This document shows positions 10,745 through 22,669 of a stretch of 64,000 bases of DNA, in pieces. The stretch covers positions 10,077,501-10,141,500 of the forward strand of contig CM066736.1 of NCBI GenBank assembly GCA_033961575.1, given 5' to 3'. Below the pieces are notes generated by a model, which saw nothing but the letters and a program-made list of their open reading frames with translations, ran no database searches and was not told where the DNA came from. Origin of the DNA: Aselliscus stoliczkanus. Taxonomy: Eukaryota; Chordata; Mammalia; Chiroptera; Hipposideridae. Both the position numbers and the translations under genes were made by a program. How positions within the stretch are numbered: position 1 is the first letter of the stretch; the number at the start of each line of letters is the position of its first letter.

Positions 10745-11775
10745 GAGGGAAACAAAGATGGGACATACATGAATCAAGAAGAGAGATAGCATCGCAACTC
10801 CAGATGGTAATAAAAACGTTGAAAATGTGGGCGCAGGTCCACCAAGTGGCTTGGAAGTGTCATGCCACCACCAGGAGAAAATCTCTTTAAATTGCTGGGT
10901 CCCGGGCAGCCCCCAAGTTCTCACTTCCTCCACCTAATCCATTGCTTCCTGTGAGAGCACCCTGCCATGAGTCCACCCTGACTCTCTTTTCTCTCCCTCT
11001 CTCATGTCTCATCAGGGAAGACAATATATTCCAAATGCTCTGTGATTTATGGGACAAAGCCACTCCCCCCTGACCAAGCATCTCTCTTCACAGGGACACA
11101 TATGTTGGGGAGCATCCATCCCCAAAACAACCCACATTCATTTTCTGCCAGGAGCCAATGGCCTGGGGAATTCAAGAAATGCCCCTAAATTACAAACGAA
11201 TGGGGGTTGGGGGGGACCTTCCTCCAGAAACCTTTTCCCAAGCCTGAGCCTGGCTATAAATCACCCTACAAGCATCACACAGCACCGTAAACCACAGATG
11301 TTGGGGGACAGTAAGGTGAGCGTCTGCTGGCAAGAGAAAAAGCGAGGTTGACCAAGAACTTGGAAGCGGCTAGAGGAACTCCTCCTGACTTCCCCCGCTT
11401 CCCACAGCCTCCAGCTTGACATTTCATGGCTGATACCTTTAGAGCAGGAAGCAAATTTCTCCCAAGGAGATATATATTTTTTTCTTTTTCTTTTTTTTTT
11501 TTTTTTGTAATCACCTCCTCCCTTCCCCGCCCCCCACCCCCTTTGCCATCCCCTGTAAAATAGCATAGCATTTGTTCTTAATCTTTCAGGGGGTGAAGGT
11601 TCCCTTTGAAAATCTGATGAAAGCTCTGGACTCCTCCCTTCATTGCATAAATGATTCTTGACTCGTGCTAAAGGCTTCGAAAATGGTTAAGACTGGTTTA
11701 TGGTGGTTTTCCTAGGGAGATCAAGGGCTCTTTCCCCTGTCATATAAAAACAACAACAAGAAAACCCAAACCTGT
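10745..11775. other. no gene seen; T-rich tract at 11466-11508
   Basis: Unique-looking sequence with a T-rich tract (11466-11508) followed by a CCCC-rich pyrimidine block to about 11545. Minus-strand frames over it are Lys-rich artefacts. Confidence 0.5.
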
Positions 11776-11779
11776 TATT

Positions 11780-12330
11780 TTAATGTACTGATTGTTTAAA
11801 AACACTTTTACTGACATATATGTCCAAGAAGAGTGCACAAATCATAAATGTTCTGCTTAATGTATTTTCACAAACTGAACAAACTGGTGTCACCTGTGCC
11901 CAGACCTAGAAAGCAAGCACTAAGGGATCTGGAAGTTTCTTAGCCTCCCTCCCTCCACTCACCATCTCCCTCCCACCCAGGTTAGCCACTAGCCTGACTG
12001 AAAACAGCCTCGACTTGTTTTTCCTGATTCTGTTCTTTCTATCAGCGGAGTCACATAGCACGGCTCTTTGTGCGTAGCTTTCTTCACTCAATATTCCATC
12101 TGTGAGATTCGTCTATGGCGCTGTGCATAGGTGACCTTGGTCTGCTCTCATTAGCATATAGTTTTCTGTTCCGTGAATATACCAGAATGTATTTCCATTC
12201 TCCTGTTGGGAGGCGTTGGGGATGGATGCATTTTCACAGAATTTTACTGCAATTCTGTTCTTTAGAATCGTGATTTTTAACTTTTCCTACCTTTGAGTAT
12301 ATGTTTCACTTTCCTACTTATGGTAGGCGT
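11780..12330 (-). mobile_element. L1 3' fragment (old L1M-type)
   Basis: 'cttttactgacatatatgtc', 'gtattttcacaaactgaaca' and 'ttcttcactcaatattccat' follow the order of the complement of old L1 3' ends. It is heavily decayed with no reading frame. It may be joined to the next fragment as one insertion. Confidence 0.6.
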
Positions 12331-12529
12331 GCATAATAAATTATTGTTAAAAAAAATCCAACGATTTGGGGGTAAAAAAGCAGGCAGCAAACGTTTGTTC
12401 TGCGATCCTTTCTTGTTCCTCCCAACCCAGTTTACTCAGCTCCATTGTAACAGGTTTGATGATCACCATTCCAGATATTTGCTCTGCATCTATACACACG
12501 GATATATGTGATGTACAATGATATGCTTT

Positions 12530-12880
12530 TCATTTTGTTTGCGACTGCTGTGCATTTTTTTGTTTCACGTGTCACTCTGACCTGAAGACCCTTCCATAGA
12601 TCATTTCAACCACGAAACACTCTTCCATGGCACGGGCACGCCATGATTTATTTAACCCGTCTCCTACTGATGGGCATTTAGCTGTCTCCAGTTTTCTGCT
12701 CTTGCAAATAGGGCGGCAATGGCCACCCTTTTATGTGCTTCTTTATGAGCATTTGCAAGCATTGCTCTAGGAGAGAAAGAGAGAAGTGGAATTGCTGGGT
12801 GTACACATTTGTCTTTAAGTGGCTTTTATGAGGTCAGATGGATTGTCCAAGCCACCATAAATTCTCGGGAGAGCTCGCAA
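12530..12880 (-). mobile_element. L1 3' fragment (old L1M-type)
   Basis: 'ctactgatgggcatttagct', 'tgcaaatagggcggcaatgg' and 'agtggaattgctgggtg' are classic complement-strand L1 phrases. Confidence 0.75.
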
Positions 12881-13154
12881 TATATGTGAAGGCATTTGGC
12901 AGGATGATCAAAACTTACTCGGCTTTTCAAAGACTCGCTAGATGCCTGGATTTGGAGAGAACAGAAGAGGAATTTCATTTAGGCTCCACTTAGTGACAAT
13001 TTCCCAGCACGTCAGTCCCTCGGGACGGGACACTCCAGAGACTCCATGAAAGAAAGAATCTCCTGTTTGCCTGTGGTAGTGCTGGTGAGAAACAGGATAG
13101 CTGAAACTTGGGGAACAGCCCTCAGGGACAACCAGAATGAGTACGATAAGAACA

Positions 13155-13340
13155 CAGCAAACATTTGTTGATCACCTCCTATGAACCAAGCACTGTGCAT
13201 GGATTGCCTAGTTTAATCCTAGCCATGCTGTTATGGGGAGAGTACTATTTTTGAGTCTCATTACCAGCTGGAAACACTGAGGCTCAGACAAAGTCACATT
13301 CCCAAAGTCACACTTACACAAGCTACTGGGAGATTTTACC
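13155..13340 (-). mobile_element. MIR SINE
   Basis: 'cctatgaaccaagcactgtg', 'ctggaaacactgaggctcag' and 'aagtcacacttacaca' are the MIR complement in order. Confidence 0.75.
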
Positions 13341-13669
13341 ATGGGAGCAAGCTCGACGTGGCTTTTGCCGACAGAAAGCTCACTGACTGACTATTGGTGG
13401 AAACAAAATCAACCACCAGGCAATTATAATTCACTTATAATTGGTCAGCTGCGTGCTGGGGCCAGTGCCGTATGCTTCACAGAGTACTTATAAAGGCTGC
13501 AAAAGACAACTGAGAGAAAAACAGAACCTGAAATCAGTGACGTGACGATAAAACCTCTCTGTTTCTCGGGTCCCTCCATGCTGAGGTATCAAATGCTGAC
13601 ACCTTGGCCAGGAAAAGATGACTCATTAAGCAAGTTCATAATAAGAGCATGGAGCAAAAGTCAACGCCA

Positions 13670-13800
13670 TGCCAACCGCTTTACCCCATTCCTCCTCACG
13701 ATGGGTCTTTGGGGAAACTGAGGTTTTGAGATGAGAAGTGACTTGCTGGAGTGCCCGGCTAACACAGACCAAAGTGGGGGTGCAACCAGGGACTGTCTCA
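13670..13800 (-). mobile_element. MIR SINE fragment
   Basis: 'ggggaaactgaggttttgag', 'aagtgacttgctggagtg' and 'gtgcaaccagggact' are a decayed MIR complement. Confidence 0.5.
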
Positions 13801-13879
13801 CGGGGAGGCCTGGAACCTCTGAGCACACAGCCTGGCCTTCCTGCCCTTTAGACAGCCACAGTCTTAACAGTCCCCTATC

Positions 13880-15370
13880 AAAAACCTTTCAGGGCCAAAT
13901 TGGGCCGGATGTGCCGTGGCTGTGGACAGAGCTGAGAGCTCTTTTGGTTCAGGCCTCAGCTTCCAGTCCACTCCCTTAACAATTAAAAATATCAAGTCAC
14001 AGCCCATGGTCCCCATGTCGGATTGGTGGATGCTACCTTTCTCCTTTGGGATTGATGTCTCCTGACTTTGTGAGGTGGGAACAATTGATGATTAGCTTTT
14101 TTAATTTAACTTTAATTTTTTTTTATATTTTATTTGCAAGTCTGCTAACCAGACAATAGCTGACACTCTCCTAACCAGACAATTGCTGACACTCTCCATA
14201 CATTAAGGGTCTAATTCTGCAGAGGTCTGACGAACCTGCCTGGGGTCAGAAGATTAAACTCTTCCAAATTGCACAGATCAAGGCGAGCTCAGATTGGGTG
14301 CTCTGAGACTGAGGTGGGGGGGAGGTGGGGGTACCCTTTCATTCCTGCCCTTTGGAGACCTCCAAGACTAAACAGTTTAGGCCACATCTTGAAGAAAATT
14401 GCTTTATCCTTTCACCTTTAAGTGGATTCAGGCGCAATCAGTTGACTCGGGAGCGCGTGGAGGTCAGCACACACACGCCAGGATGGGGGTTTATGAGCAG
14501 AGTCACGGGAAAAGAAGCGGGGCAGCCCGAAGAAAATAAAGGAAGATGTAAAAGCTAGGGCGGTGGGTTTGTAACCTCTACCATCTGGTGCCAAATAAGA
14601 GAGCGCAAGGGGGAAGCATTCGGGCTGGGGATGGGGGAGCGTGGAGAAGGAGCGTGTGCTGGGGGAGGCTTTCAAAGATTGTAACTGTGACAAACAAGCC
14701 CCCCCCCCCCCCGGGCCTCTCAGATGTCATGGGAGGAAGTAGAGGGGGGTGGGAAGAGGAAGAGAGCGGGAGGAAGAGGTCAGGTCTTTAGTCCCCAGAG
14801 TGAGGGGATACGCAAATGCTTGCAGATGGAATGCAACGGATAGCGCAGAGCAAATTATATCTGGCTGCCTGGGAACACAGCACAGAGACGAGTGGATTTA
14901 TTAATACTGGGAGAACCTCTGACAGAGGAGGACTGGCAAAGCCCTTTTCACCGAGAGCATCTCAGCACTGGCAGGCTGGTGGGGAGGGGCCCTTTGAAAG
15001 CATAGGATCCCTCTTTTCCACCCACCCAAATTCCTAACCTGAGCTCTACTGACCCTGGCTGGCCACGATTTCATGAGTGCTCCCTTCTTGGTGTGACCAG
15101 GCCTAGCCCTGAAATGCCAGGAAGGTGTCCCATCCTGCTCTGGTCTGCATGAGAGCCAGACATGGACTCTGATGGCCAACTTCTAAACTGTGGTTCCGTG
15201 GGACATTGGCATGTGTGCAGAGTTCTTTCTTGCTCTGTTCTCCCAATCCACAGGAGGCAAGTCGTGCGCCACCCTCGACGTGTTGCCACCTCTCTCTTTT
15301 CATCTTTCTCAGGAAGTTTTCAAAGGGATCTCTCAGATGCTCAAGCGCACAGAGAATAAACTGATAAACT
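13880..15370. other. no gene seen
   Basis: Unique-looking sequence with a homopolymer C run at 14699-14712. An imperfect 26-bp direct duplication around 'aaccagacaat(a/t)gctgacactctc' lies at about 14147-14198. Overlapping short frames show no domain. Confidence 0.45.
14699..14712. repeat. C14 homopolymer
   Basis: Fourteen C in a row, followed by GGGCC. Length is likely to vary, and it is hard to sequence accurately. Confidence 0.9.
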
Positions 15371-15379
15371 GATATTGAG

Positions 15380-15790
15380 AGCTGTTAGCATCCCTTCAGC
15401 TACGAGTAACAGAAAGCCAACTCACACTGGATTACAGCTCAAAGATATTAACACTTGGATATATTTTGGTCTCTGTAGGCACAGAGTTGTTTTCTAGGTT
15501 TGGGGCAGCCACTCAGCTGGGCATCAAGGCAAGCTCTGCCCATCTAGCCAATCTACCAAGCTCAATGTATTGACTTATTTTTATGTGCCTCAATTCATGC
15601 TTCCAAGATGGTGGTCACAGCTCAGGGTATCATGACCTCAGCCAAAGGCAGGAAGTGTAGAAGACAGGGGAAGCCTTTTTCTAGAGTCACTTTGTTCTTT
15701 GCTCAATAAAGAAGCAATGTTTCCAGGTCATCATAGCCTCCATCCAAGTCTCATTGATTAGAAGTGGGTCGCATGCCCACCTTTAGACCA
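15380..15790 (-). mobile_element. possible old interspersed repeat, family not identified
   Basis: The texture ('ctacgagtaacagaaagcca', 'ccaagatggtggtcac', 'gggtcgcatgcccacc') resembles a mammalian repeat that I recognise but cannot name. A related-looking stretch lies at 24310-24720. Confidence 0.3.
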
Positions 15791-15989
15791 CAGGCCAAAA
15801 CATGAACAAAATCTATTTGTAGTGAATAAGGGAGATGAACGCTGGGTGGGTAACCATAGTGTCTGTCTCCCCATCTCCCCCAAATCTTTTCCTTCACTGT
15901 CCTAATCTGGTGAATGGTTCCACCATCCACCCCATCACCCAAGCCAGATACATGGGTCTGCATCATGAAATCATCAAGCCATTCCTGGT

Positions 15990-16100
15990 TTCCCTTCTCC
16001 CTCACCCACTCCGTACCCCAAGTCTTGTCCCTCTGACCCTCTAAAATCCCTCATTCGATAGTAGGCATACAGCAGGTGCTCAATAAATGGCAAGACTCAC
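15990..16100 (+). mobile_element. L2 3' tail fragment
   Basis: 'atagtaggcatacagcagg' then 'tgctcaataaatgg' is the usual L2 3' end. Confidence 0.5.
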
Positions 16101-16199
16101 TCTTCTGTCTCCACCATGCTGCGGTTCTAGGACCAACTTAAGGAACTAGGAAATTCCCATTGGAAAATCACCAACTTCCTAGACTCTAGTCATTACTTA

Positions 16200-16460
16200 A
16201 GAAGAGATTAGTGGTTAAATGACCAGGAATTGGAGACTTGGGAGTCTGGATTCAAATTCCTGCTCCACTTCACCTTAGCTATGGTGGCTCTGGGCCACTG
16301 ACTCAAATACTCTGAGCCTCAGTTTACTTATCTGTGAAATGGAAATGATACCAATTCACAGATCGGAGGAGTGTTGTGATGCTTAATGTACTTACATGCT
16401 TAGCACAGTTATCTGGTACATGAGAAGCGAGGAGCAAATACCATTATATTTGTTATTATT
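16200..16460 (+). mobile_element. MIR SINE, nearly full length
   Basis: 'gggagtctggattcaaattc', 'ctctgagcctcagtttactt', 'tctgtgaaatggaaatgata' and 'atgcttagcacag' occur in MIR order. Confidence 0.85.
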
Positions 16461-16574
16461 TCCCAAACGGTCAAGTCCTTTGGCATGTCACTTTGCTTCC
16501 CACCCACCCAACACTTGATACCCCATCAGGTCTGAAATATGTCTAGAATGATTTTCCTGTCCTGATTTTTAAAA

Positions 16575-16620
16575 AATTTACATGCAAATCATATATATTC
16601 GAGGTATCCATGATGGTATG

Positions 16621-16654
<34 letters not shown>

Positions 16655-17180
16655 TCATAGTCAAATGGTTACTGTAGTCAAAGTAATGAACCTATCTATC
16701 TCCTCATATAGTTACCTTTGTGTGCGTGTATGTGTGTGTATGTGTGGTGAGAGCACCCGAAGTCTACTCCCTCAGCAAACTTCCAGTATTTAATACAGTA
16801 TTAACTATAGTCCCCATGCTGCACATTGGAAATCTAGACTTATTCATCCTACCTAATTGCAGCTTTGTACCCTTTGACCAACATCTCCCATTTCCCCTCT
16901 TCCCCCGCCCCTGGTAAGCCCTGGTAAGCACCGTACTCCTCTCTGCTTCCATGTATTCAACTTTTTAAAGACCCCACATGTTGGTGAGATCACACAGTAT
17001 TTGCCTTTCTGGGTCTGGCCCATTTCACTTAGCATCGTGCCCTCCAGGTTCATCCATGTTGTCACACATGGCAGGATCTTCTTTTTTAAGGCTGAATACC
17101 ATTATTTCCTTATCCATGCATCCCTCCACAGACACGGAGGGTTTCGTGGCTATTGTGAAGGATGCTACAACGAACGGGGG
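16575..17180 (-). mobile_element. L1 3' end fragment
   Basis: The complement of a mammalian L1 3' UTR and ORF2 end is clear: 'tagttacctttgtgtgcgtg', 'ccctttgaccaacatctccc', 'tcacttagcatcgtgccctc', 'aggttcatccatgttgtcac' and 'cttatccatgcatccctcca'. An (AC)n microsatellite sits within it. No open frame survives. Confidence 0.92.
16622..16653. repeat. (AC)n microsatellite
   Basis: About 16 AC dinucleotides, probably grown from an AC-rich part of the L1 fragment that contains it. Confidence 0.95.
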
Positions 17181-17189
17181 ATGCTTTCT

Positions 17190-17560
17190 GCGTAACCTGC
17201 CCTCGGGATGCCGAGCACACTAGGAGAGCTTTAGGGAGCCGCTGGCACCCCACTGCAAAGTATGCACAGCTCACACTTCAGTCCCCCCGAGTCCTGGGGG
17301 CAGCACAAGGGCTCCGTGATTGAGGCCCGTTTCTATTGCTTTAGATGGAAATCAGGCAAGAGAGCTCTCGACAGCTTCTCTTATATTTATTTCTGGCCAG
17401 ATCAAAGGTCCTGTCGGCAACCTGTCCTGACATCTTGATTCCTGTTTTCCTTCGCTCAATTTTTTTTCCGGATGGTGTTCACTCCAAATAAGCTACTAAG
17501 AGGCCCCTTGGGAGTAAGGGGGGGTGGGGAGGGGAGGGAGGGAAAAGCTGGGTGGACAGA
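17190..17560. other. repeat-free stretch, possible conserved non-coding element
   Basis: There is no transposon signature between the L1 end and the SINE at 17.7 kb. It contains a TCF/LEF-like 'agatcaaagg' at about 17400 and AT-rich 'cttatatttatttc'. Regulatory function is inference only. Confidence 0.2.
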
Positions 17561-17723
17561 ATTTAGCTATGTCTTGCTATAAATAAGTGTATGGAATTGT
17601 ACAGATCCCCATGGCCTGAGATCAGCCACTGTTTTCCATGGTGGGAAAAAGACAGGCCAGTGGTTATTTCTGGATTCCCAGTGGGATTCAAACAGCTCAC
17701 AGGCACCCAGTAAGAAATGGATT

Positions 17724-17865
17724 CATAGTGCCGGCAGAGTGACACGGTGGTTAAGAGCTGGCTTGGATGCCAGCGGCCCTGCTTCGGGTCCCACGTATGA
17801 GGGCCAGTGACACTGCCCTCAAAAAAATTAAATAAATAAATAAATATAAATAAAAATTTTAAAAA
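17724..17865 (+). mobile_element. short tRNA-derived SINE (Rhin-1-like)
   Basis: A 12-bp target duplication, 'aagaaatggatt', flanks it at 17712-17723 and 17866-17877. The body starts at about 17729 'tgccggcagagtgacacgg', carries 'ggttaagagctggcttgg', ends 'gacactgccctc', and has an impure A tail with AATAAATAAAT units. Head and end match the copies at 4.1 and 39.9 kb. Confidence 0.93.
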
Positions 17866-17914
17866 AAGAAATGGATTAATAAACTACTAACAGTGATCAT
17901 TCATTGAGAAGGAG

Positions 17915-18125
17915 TACTCCCTGGTGGTTAAGCACACAAGGTCTGGAGTCAGGCATCATTTGAATGTTCCTCCTACTACTTACTGGGTAACCTTGGGAAA
18001 GTGACCTCCCCTCTCTGTGCCCCCATCTATGAAACGGGGACTGTAAGCGTTCCTACCACTGAGAGTTGTTGGGAAGATTAAATAAGTTGATGACTATAAA
18101 GTGCTAAGAACCATGCCTGCCTATG
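17915..18125 (+). mobile_element. MIR SINE
   Basis: 'ggttaagcacacaaggtctg', 'cttactgggtaaccttggg' and 'gggaagattaaataagttga' occur in MIR order. Confidence 0.85.
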
Positions 18126-18129
18126 GTCA

Positions 18130-18330
18130 GCAAATATTAGAGTATAATATTTATGGAACAGGCATGGGACATATACTATTGCATTCAATCCTTACAGTCG
18201 TCTTTGATGGAGATGTTACAATGTGTAGATGTCACCCATTTATAGCTCATTCTGCAAGAGAGGACGTAGAGAGGATAGAAATTGAACAACTAGGGTACAG
18301 CTAGTAAGCAGTGGAATCAGGGTTCGTACC
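18130..18330 (-). mobile_element. MIR SINE
   Basis: Complement-strand MIR phrases such as 'tacagctagtaagcagtgg' and 'aatcagggttcgtaccctgg'. It lies tail to tail with the preceding plus-strand MIR. Confidence 0.7.
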
Positions 18331-18339
18331 CTGGTTCGC

Positions 18340-19200
18340 CCAGTGGTTGACTGCAAGACCAGTGCTCTCATTCAACTCAGCAGGACCAGCTGCGTGGGTA
18401 AGACAGACCAGCAAGGTGCCCTATATTCACCAAGGGCACACAGAGCAGGGCTCCCCTTTGCCGGCTTAACTCTTCAGGGAGTTACCCCAACTATGCAAAT
18501 TAGATGTCAGCACATCCTGGCAAAGGGAGGTGAGCCACACCCTTGCCCTTCACCATGGCTCCCTGGTGATGTTTGCAGGGAAGCGCTGGGCCTGTGTCAA
18601 CGTGAAGTAGGTCAGGCCACAAGCCAAGGCTGCAGGTAGCACGAGGAGTGACTGACTGCACAGTTCGTGAGAGTTTTGCACAACTTCTCAGCTCAGGAAA
18701 ACGTGGCCTCCAAACTGGTTACACTACCCTGGTAAGGACACCAACGAGCACAAACGGCCTGTTCCCACTGCTCATGGGAGTTCTCGAGATGACACTGAGG
18801 AAGGCGTCCAGGCTCCCGTGGGCTTAGGAAGAGGGAACCCTGGTTCACTCAAGTATTTCTTGATAAAAATACAGTCCCGAGAAACACGAGTCACCCTCTG
18901 TACTTCAAATTCCTTCCACATATAGCCATTGTTTTCCTTGCTTCAAAGTAGACCCCTGAAAGGTTTCTTGGAGGGTTTAAAATCTTGAAGACCTTTGGGG
19001 ACATCAAAATCATTGGTCACCACCAGAGAGGGCACCTGTGGAGCAGCTGGGATGGCCTTCGGATGTGCCCAGAAAAGGGCTCTGTTTTGCTTTGCTTTGC
19101 TGGCTTTCCCTAATTTCTGATATGTGCACGGTAACTGTGACTGACTTTATCCTCTTGAAAGAGTCCTCTGACTCTGTGTGTTCCCATGGAAACAGTAGCA
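18340..19200. other. no gene or clear repeat seen
   Basis: Unique-looking sequence. A 98-codon plus frame (18343-18639) has no recognisable domain. Confidence 0.45.
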
Positions 19201-19214
19201 ACAGACATTTACAG

Positions 19215-19445
19215 AGCAACAGAACAATTCCTCTGAGCCAAGAACTGTGCTAAGCCCTTTACACGTACCCTCGCCTCCCCCCCCCGCCCCCTTTAAATTC
19301 ACCACAAGCCTGTGAATTGGCACTACTGAATTACTGTGCCCATTTTAGAGATCAGAAAACCCAAGGCCCTGGGAAATTAAAGCACTTGCCCAGAGTCAAG
19401 CCAGTACACAGATGAAGGTGCCGGGTTTGGAACCAACAGCTATCT
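19215..19445 (-). mobile_element. MIR SINE
   Basis: 'gccaagaactgtgctaagcc', 'cccattttagagatcagaaa' and 'gcacttgcccagagtcaag' are the MIR complement, interrupted by a C-rich expansion near 19275-19291. Confidence 0.8.
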
Positions 19446-20039
19446 CTAAAGGCTGTGTTGCTCGGCTCCAATCACTTTCTTCAGGTCGGTTTTGAAAAGC
19501 ACCTAACACCATATATGATAATTGTTCCTAGTCTATATCTGTATCATTCACTAACAGTAAAGTTAATCCTACCAACCGTTTATTCAATAAGCACTTCTCT
19601 GTGTCAGACCCTATGCTGGTGGATTTATCTGCATTTTTTCTCTAATCCCGCTGACAGCCGAGAGTCAGGTGTCAGGTGCCACAGACACGCGTGGACCCAT
19701 GCCAAGGAGCGGGTGATCGGTGGAGCCAGTTTTCAGAATCAGGGCTGATGGGTCCAAAGACCATGTACTTTGTTCTGTGCCTTGCTGATTCCTACTAAGT
19801 GCCAGCTCCTCAAGGGCTAGGCCAGCATTTTCTGATATTAGTGTCCTAGTGTCATGCTGTGAACTAGGTGAATTAAAAAAAAAAAAAAAAGGTAAATCAA
19901 GGGTTCAAGCCAGTCAGCTGGGTATTCTCTCAGTGTGGACTTTAGATTTGCGAGCTGGGACAAAAACAATAAAACGAGATATGTTCCCTTTTAATGGAAC
20001 AACATAAGAATGAGTTGTGTGCCAAACTCATATCCAAGA

Positions 20040-20910
20040 TGACTAAGTCCCAACAGATACCTATTGAACAAATACACTCGTGTACTCAGCTGTGTACCTG
20101 AGAACGCCGCTCAGATATTTAATAGGCATCTCAAACTTACTATGTCCATAGCTAAACTCCTGGTTGTCCCTCGCCTCTGAGCTTCTCCTCTCTCCATCTT
20201 CATAAATAGGGCCTCTGTCTTTCCCGATTCTCAAACCTTTGCATTATCCTTGACACCTCTCTTTCTCTCACCCCCCCACATGAATCCAGCAGGAAATCCC
20301 ATCTGCTCTACTTTCAAAATATCTCCTGAAATCTGACAACTTATCACTTCTCCAACTGCTACTTCACTGGTCCAAGCCACCATCACCTCTCCCCTGGGAG
20401 CTGGCAGCAACCCCCTTGCTGATCTGTCTGAACACCCGTCTCTTCTCCCCTCTGGCTTATTCTCCACTCAGCAGCCAGAGGGTTCCTCCTAAAACCGAAC
20501 TCAGGTCCTGTCACTCATCTGTTCAAAACTGCCTGGCAACTCCCACCTAAGGGCCTTTGCACAGAGGCTCCCTCTGCTTCAAATTCTCTGCCTCCAGAGA
20601 TCTGAAGAGCTTGCTCCCTCATTCCCTTCTCTTGTTACCTTCTCAGTGAGCCTTCTATAACTAGTTTCTATAAAACAGAACCCTCTCCATCTCCCTAGCA
20701 CCCAGAAGTCTCTGTCTCCCTTAACCAGCTTTGTTTTTCTCCATAGCTATATTCTACTGGTATCTATAGAACACCTATTATTCTACACCAGCATATAAGC
20801 TCCACAAGGGCAGGACCTGCCTGCCCCAAGTGAATCCTACACACCCAGAACAATGCCTGGCAAGGAATACATATTTGTTGAATGAATGAATGAATGAATG
20901 CATAAATGAA
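20040..20910 (+). mobile_element. long L2 LINE 3' fragment
   Basis: About 870 bp of the mammalian L2 3' region in order: 'atctcaaacttactatgtcc', 'ttgacacctctctttctctc', 'tccaagccaccatcacctct', 'cagcagccagagggttcctc', 'gggcctttgcacagaggc', 'ccttctcagtgagcc', then 'aacaatgcctggcaaggaat' and a (TGAA)n tail. It is one of the best preserved L2 pieces in the window. No coding capacity remains. Confidence 0.88.
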
Positions 20911-21000
20911 CGAATGAGTGGCTATCAGTCTATGGTTTCCTTTTGCTCTTTGGAATGTGTAGGGAATAGTCCAGAAAGGTACATACACGATTTCTTAGAC

Positions 21001-21292
21001 CAAAGTTGTCCCATGGAACTTTCTGTGATTACAGAAACATTCTACATCCGTGCGGTCCAACACAGCGGCCATCGGCTACATGTGGGTACTGAGCACTTAA
21101 CTGTGGCGAGGGCAAATGAGAAACTGTATTTTTTTTAAAAAAAAATCCAGAGATTTTCCTTTTGGGAGAGGTTTTGGATTTACAGAAAAACAGCAGAAAG
21201 TGCCGAGAAGGGACTGCATTTTCCATTTTTTCTCATTTTAGTTCATTTCAAGAGCCGTACGTGGCTGCTGCCTACCCTCTTGGGCGGGGCAG
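21001..21292 (+). mobile_element. hAT-Charlie-type DNA transposon
   Basis: 'gtcccatggaactttctgtg', 'cattctacatccgtgcggtc' and 'ctacatgtgggtactgagca' match a common mammalian hAT non-autonomous element, and the right end 'ctaccctcttgggcggggca' is its counterpart. The flanking octamers 'tcttagac' (20993-21000) and 'actttgac' (21293-21300) agree at 6 of 8 positions, fitting an old 8-bp hAT target duplication. About 85 bp near 21133-21219 looks like extra inserted sequence ('ggttttggatttacagaaaa'). Confidence 0.7.
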
Positions 21293-21699
21293 ACTTTGAC
21301 TGAGAGGTGCCTGCCCGGCCCCACCTCCCCTGTGTAGGGTCAGTCCAGCAGGAAAGCTGTCAACGGGAAGGACCCCCCAAAACTCCAAAAGGCTGCTTCA
21401 GTCTTTCAGGCAGCAAAGTTTGCAGACCAAACTTTAGGCAAGAAGGACTGAGAATGCTCTCACTGACAACGTGCTGAGGGCAAGCAGAGAGGCTGCCGGG
21501 CCAGCTTGTGTCCTGCGAACATCCTGAGGAGGGGCCCTGGAGCCTCCTACCTGCCTCACCTCCATCCTTCCCTCCCCCACCCCCATACACCCAAAGGCTC
21601 CCACTTCTCTGTGCTCCTCCTTTCATCCCCCCACATTACCCCAAATCTGCTCCATCTGCTTCACAGTCATCTCCGGCTGGCCCAAGGGCCACCTTGGGT

Positions 21700-22060
21700 C
21701 CTGCTAACCATTCATTCTTCCCATCCCAAGCCAGCTCTGTAATCAGCCTTCTTATCTCCATAACAACCAGGAAAGCCAACATCACCCCCAGACGCAACAA
21801 AGACTTATTTTTTTGAAGGGTGAAGTGGAATAAGAGGAGGAAGAAAAGCGACCGAAAGGGGAAAAAGTAAATAAACCTTGTCGACAAATAAACAGAGATC
21901 TTTCTAAGGAAGAGCAAAGGGCCACGGAGCTGGCTGTAATTAGCGGCCACCACAGCCCCAAACAAAATCAGACTTTCAGCCCTTGTTGCTTTGTTGCCAT
22001 AGCAATAGGACCCAAGATTGGTCAGGCTGTCCTCCTAAAGTGATTCCTTCCCTGACCATG
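21700..22060. promoter_or_regulatory. candidate enhancer with X-box, FOX and homeodomain motifs
   Basis: This stretch lacks repeat signatures and packs an RFX X-box-like palindrome 'gttgccatagcaat' (21993-22006, one base off the full consensus), two forkhead-like sites ('gtaaataaac' 21867-21876 and 'acaaataaaca' 21884-21894) and a homeodomain site 'gtaattagc' (21936-21944). The motifs are seen; enhancer function is inference. Conservation across mammals or open chromatin would support it. Confidence 0.3.
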
Positions 22061-22324
22061 CCCACATCAAAGAGAGCCACCCCATGCTCCTTTGGGGGGT
22101 GGACAGTGCCCAGGACCCCACCGTGCCTCCAAAGTGGACAGGCGAGGGAGGAAAACAGACCCGTGCAACACAGCAGAGGAAGTAGTCAGCCAAGTAGGAC
22201 TTAGGGATTTTCTGTAGCATGGATGTGCGTGCCAGCCATCGGAGGCTGCCACTGGTCACTTTTATTTTTGCACATGTGTTTTCATTCTTCTTTCTCTACA
22301 TATTAAACAATAAGGTACTCATAG

Positions 22325-22660
22325 ATACAGAGACTAGATTTGGGGGTGGGCAAATAGGTGAAGGGGGGTGAAAAGATACAAACTTCCAGTTATAAGATTA
22401 ATAAACCCTGGGGGGCGACTCTAGTTAACCATACTGTATTGGATATTTGAAAGTTGTTAAAAGGTCTTAAGATCTTCTCATCACAAGAAAAGAAAATTGT
22501 AACCATATGTGATGATGGACATTACCCAGACTTATTGTGGTGACCATTTTGCAAAATATATGAATATCAAATCATTATGTTGTTCACCTGAAACACATAC
22601 AATGGTATATGAAATTATATCTCAATAAGAATTTTATTAATCCGAAACATTTTTTTAATG
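22325..22660 (+). mobile_element. L1 3' UTR fragment
   Basis: 'cttccagttataagattaat', 'gtaaccatatgtgatgatgg', 'ttattgtggtgaccattttg', 'ttgttcacctgaaacacata' and 'aaattatatctcaataagaa' are the sense-strand end of an L1M-type LINE. Confidence 0.9.
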
Positions 22661-22669
22661 AAAAAGAAA

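Noticed and set aside
14580..14810. CpG island
   Set aside because: G-rich with a C14 run, but CpG dinucleotides are too few and no transcription start context is visible.
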